From: Candidatus Bathyarchaeota archaeon RBG_13_60_20
GTDB taxonomy: Archaea; Thermoproteota; Bathyarchaeia; TCS64
Assembly: GCA_001775965.1 (NCBI GenBank)
Contig: MEZG01000041.1
Span: 1-15,593 of the forward strand
DNA: 15,593 nucleotides
Direction of reading: 5' to 3'
Under the pieces are notes generated by a model. It was not told the DNA's origin and did no database searches. It saw only the letters and a program-made list of their open reading frames with translations. The position numbers were made by a program, and so were the translations under genes. Below are positions 13,332 through 15,593 of this stretch, in pieces. Position 1 is the stretch's first letter, and the number at the start of each line of letters is the position of its first letter.

Positions 13332-15461
13332 TTGCGTCAGTTTTCTGAGACAAACCCTAGTAAAGGATTATCAGAGGCCTGCCAACCCTATACTGGGTTG
13401 CCCGACAGACTGCTTTTAGTCACCGAGAAGCCGAGCTCGGCCAGACGCATAGCCGAGGCACTGGACGAAGGGGGCCGGCCGGAGACCCGCAGGGCGGGCG
13501 ACGTCACATACTACCTTGCGGCGCGCTGCGGGAACGAGCTTGTCGTCGTGTCAGCGCTTGGGCACCTATACACGCTAGTACAACGAGGAGAGGGCTGGAC
13601 CTACCCCGTATACGACACGGCGTGGGTGCCGGTCACCCAGGCAGGCAAGGGGCACGGAAAGGCGGGAGCCCATATACGGGCCATTAGGAGCCTCGCCGAG
13701 GGTGCCCAGGGCTTCGTGAGCGCCTGCGACTACGACATGGAGGGCAGCCTCATCGCCTATAACGTGCTCAGATACGCGGTGGGCGAGCACTCCCTGCCGA
13801 GAGCCGGCAGGATGCGGTACAGCACCCTAACCAGGGAGGACCTGAACAGGTCGTGGGAGGCGAGGAGCAGGGCCCTCGACTACCCCGTGATAGCGGCTGG
13901 GAAGGCTCGCCACGAGGTCGACTGGCTCTTTGGCATAAATCTCAGCAGGGCCCTGACCCTGGCAGTCAGAAACGCATCGGGGCTCTCAAGGACGCTGAGC
14001 GTAGGCAGGGTCCAGGGGCCCACCCTCGGGTTCGTGAAGGCGCGCGAAGACGAGATTTGCAGCTTCGTTCCAGTGCCCTACTGGAGGGCGCATGCCGAGA
14101 CGGAGATAGATGGGGAGAGGTACCCGCTGGAGTATAGCGAGCCCCGGTTGGAGCGGGAGACCAATGCCAAGGAGCTGGCCCGGGCCTGCAGAGGCCAGGT
14201 GGGAAGGGTCACGGGCGTCCACGAGGAGACGGACCGCAGGCCACCTCCGCCCCCCTTCAACTTGGGCGACCTCCAGAGAGAAGCCTACAGAGTACATAAG
14301 CTAAGTCCCTCGGCTACGCTGGCGACCGCCGAGAAGCTCTACTTGGGCGCCTACATAAGCTACCCCAGGACCAGCAGCCAGAGGCTTCCCTCATCAATCG
14401 ACATCAAGGACATTCTTGGTAAACTTAGCAGGAGCCCCACATACGCGGCCTACGCCGAGAAGCTTCTATCCAGAAAGACCCCCAGGCCGAGGCAGGGGAA
14501 GAAGGACGACCCGGCCCACCCGGCTATCCACCCCACGGGGGCCTCGCCTAGGAGGCTGGGAGACCCCGAGAGTAAGGTCTACGACCTGGCGGTGAGAAGG
14601 TTCATGGCGTGCCTGGCAGGACCCCTCGTGACAGAGAGGGCCCGTGCGGACGTGGATGTGAACGGCCACCTCTTCTTCCTCAGGGGCAGCCTCATCAGGG
14701 AGAGGGGCTGGCTCGAATACTATCCATACGTGAAGGAGGGCGAGAGGCGGTTCCCCAAACTCGCAGTAGGATCAAGCGTGCCCGTCACCAAGCTGTCCAC
14801 AGGCAGAGCTTATACAAAACCTCCTCAGAGGCTCAACGCTAGCAGCCTCCTGGGGCTCATGGAGTCCGTGGACATTGGGACCAAGGCCACGAGGACCGAG
14901 ATAATAGACACCCTCTCCAAGCGCGGGTACACCGAGGGCCAGAGCATAAGGATCACCGACTTGGGCTACGGCGTCGTGGAGACGCTGGAAAGGCACTGCC
15001 CCGACATACTGTCGGTGGGGCTGACCCGTGGTCTGGAGTCGGACCTGGAGGCCATCCAGACGGGAGGTGTGGAGGTCGAGAGGGTGCTGGAGAAGGCCCA
15101 GGAGACGCTAGGCCCGATACTCGCCAGATTCAGGGAGAACGAGGACCGGATCGGCGAAGAGATCGCCGGGACCCTGAGGGGCGCAGCGCGCAAGGAGGGG
15201 TACCTAGGCTCCTGTCCCTCATGCGGCGCCGGCGATATAACACTGGGCCGCAACTCCAAGACGGGTGCCGTCTACGCGTCATGCTCCAACAGGGCGTGCG
15301 GGCAGAGCTACGGCCTACCCCAGAAAAATAGGTTCTACTCGACCGGTAAAAGCTGCGCCGAGTGCGGGGCCCCTGTCATAAAGATGTACTTCCACAGGAA
15401 GCCGCTGGAGCTATGCGTCAACCCGGAGTGCCCGTCTAAGGGAGGGAGAAGAGACGGCTAA
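13332..15461 (+). CDS. topA: DNA topoisomerase I, type IA, with two zinc fingers
   Basis: Type IA enzymes relax negative supercoils or decatenate DNA through a transient 5'-phosphotyrosyl break. Numbered from TTG 13332 (709 residues), the Toprim domain has E32 in VTEKPS and the acidic motif D133-x-D135-x-E137-G (ACDYDMEGSL). SVGRVQGPTLGF lies at 223-234. The active-site Tyr is Y344 in YISYPRTSS, with R346 beside it. Two C-terminal zinc fingers carry C628/C631/C651/C656 and C675/C678/C695/C700. There is no helicase domain, so it is not reverse gyrase. Homology begins near residue 27; TTG 13398 (MPDRLLLVTEKPS) is an alternative start. The first 22 codons are AT-rich, unlike the rest. Confidence 0.93.
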   Translation: MRQFSETNPSKGLSEACQPYTGLPDRLLLVTEKPSSARRIAEALDEGGRPETRRAGDVTYYLAARCGNELVVVSALGHLYTLVQRGEGWTYPVYDTAWVPVTQAGKGHGKAGAHIRAIRSLAEGAQGFVSACDYDMEGSLIAYNVLRYAVGEHSLPRAGRMRYSTLTREDLNRSWEARSRALDYPVIAAGKARHEVDWLFGINLSRALTLAVRNASGLSRTLSVGRVQGPTLGFVKAREDEICSFVPVPYWRAHAETEIDGERYPLEYSEPRLERETNAKELARACRGQVGRVTGVHEETDRRPPPPPFNLGDLQREAYRVHKLSPSATLATAEKLYLGAYISYPRTSSQRLPSSIDIKDILGKLSRSPTYAAYAEKLLSRKTPRPRQGKKDDPAHPAIHPTGASPRRLGDPESKVYDLAVRRFMACLAGPLVTERARADVDVNGHLFFLRGSLIRERGWLEYYPYVKEGERRFPKLAVGSSVPVTKLSTGRAYTKPPQRLNASSLLGLMESVDIGTKATRTEIIDTLSKRGYTEGQSIRITDLGYGVVETLERHCPDILSVGLTRGLESDLEAIQTGGVEVERVLEKAQETLGPILARFRENEDRIGEEIAGTLRGAARKEGYLGSCPSCGAGDITLGRNSKTGAVYASCSNRACGQSYGLPQKNRFYSTGKSCAECGAPVIKMYFHRKPLELCVNPECPSKGGRRDG

Positions 15462-15593
15462 GTGTAAGGTATGCGAGAGGGAGGCCGATGCAGGCTCGGT
15501 CTACTGCCCCAGGCACCTCAGGGCCTACAACGACCTAGAGACTGCATACCCCAAGTGGAGGTACGCGCTGGGCCTCGACTGGCGGGAGTATCT
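15454..15593 (+). CDS. small zinc-motif protein, partial, non-canonical start
   Basis: A frame open to the right edge encodes a peptide with C4-x2-C7-x10-C18-x2-H21 (CKVCEREADAGSVYCPRH), followed by an aromatic/basic stretch with AYNDLETAYPKWRYALGLDW. The CxxC...CxxH then Trp-rich pattern resembles a small uncharacterised archaeal protein family; I cannot name a function. The frame has no ATG, GTG or TTG from its upstream stop (15379-15381) to the window edge. The best-placed start is ACG 15454, seven bases after GGAGGG (15441-15446), giving (M)AKCKVCE. It would overlap topA by eight bases, as other genes here do. The C-terminus lies outside the window. Confidence 0.6.

Noticed and set aside
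13332..15461. Possible reverse gyrase
   Set aside because: Only the type IA topoisomerase module is present (709 residues); the N-terminal helicase domain of reverse gyrase is missing and the start region has its own promoter.
1..15593. CRISPR arrays, insertion sequences, transposase genes, attachment sites
   Set aside because: No regularly spaced repeats, terminal inverted repeats or mobile-element proteins were found; gene order is core archaeal.

Overview
This window is archaeal and reads as chromosomal core-genome DNA. About 10 kb of it is the conserved archaeal ribosomal-protein cluster (the distal S10 part plus the spc part), ending in secY. The diagnostic archaeal traits are the eukaryote-type proteins eS4, eL32 and eL19, the RNase P protein Rpp29 placed between uL29 and uS17, Shine-Dalgarno (SD) sequences of the GGAGG/GGTGA type, and TATA boxes about 26 nt upstream of several leaderless or nearly leaderless genes. 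Codons are mostly G/C-ending. A tRNA-splicing-endonuclease-like protein that lacks two of the three catalytic residues suggests a heteromeric enzyme, as described in TACK-type archaea. That placement is an inference; no 16S rRNA or other marker that fixes the phylum lies here. A rubrerythrin fits an anaerobic or microaerophilic life.

Layout: bases 1-149 hold a TATA-type promoter, possibly preceded by the last codons of an upstream gene. Next is a tightly packed + strand operon (150-9946): uL22, uS3, uL29, Rpp29, uS17, uL14, uL24, eS4, uL5, uS14, uS8, uL6, eL32, eL19, uL18, uS5, uL30, uL15 and SecY. Most neighbours overlap by 1-8 bases or are a few bases apart, so translational coupling is likely. 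uS14 (54 codons) lies in the gap between uL5 and uS8. A GC-rich hairpin follows secY.

From 10092 on come separately promoted genes: rubrerythrin (+), the alanyl-tRNA editing protein AlaX (+), histidyl-tRNA synthetase (+), an EndA-family protein (-, overlapping the hisS 3' end by 33 bases), and a type IA topoisomerase with two zinc fingers (+). The window ends inside a small zinc-motif gene that overlaps topA and has no normal start codon in its frame.

The content is translation (ribosome, RNase P, AlaX, HisRS, tRNA splicing), protein export (SecY), oxidative-stress defence (rubrerythrin) and DNA topology. I see no mobile element, CRISPR array, tRNA or rRNA gene. I did not find a clear new multi-gene system. 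The points most worth a second look are the missing start codon of the last gene, the catalytic-residue loss in the EndA-like protein, the absence of uS19 directly upstream of uL22, the frequent TTG starts, the acidic tails on uS3 and eL32, and a C8G8 palindrome inside secY.
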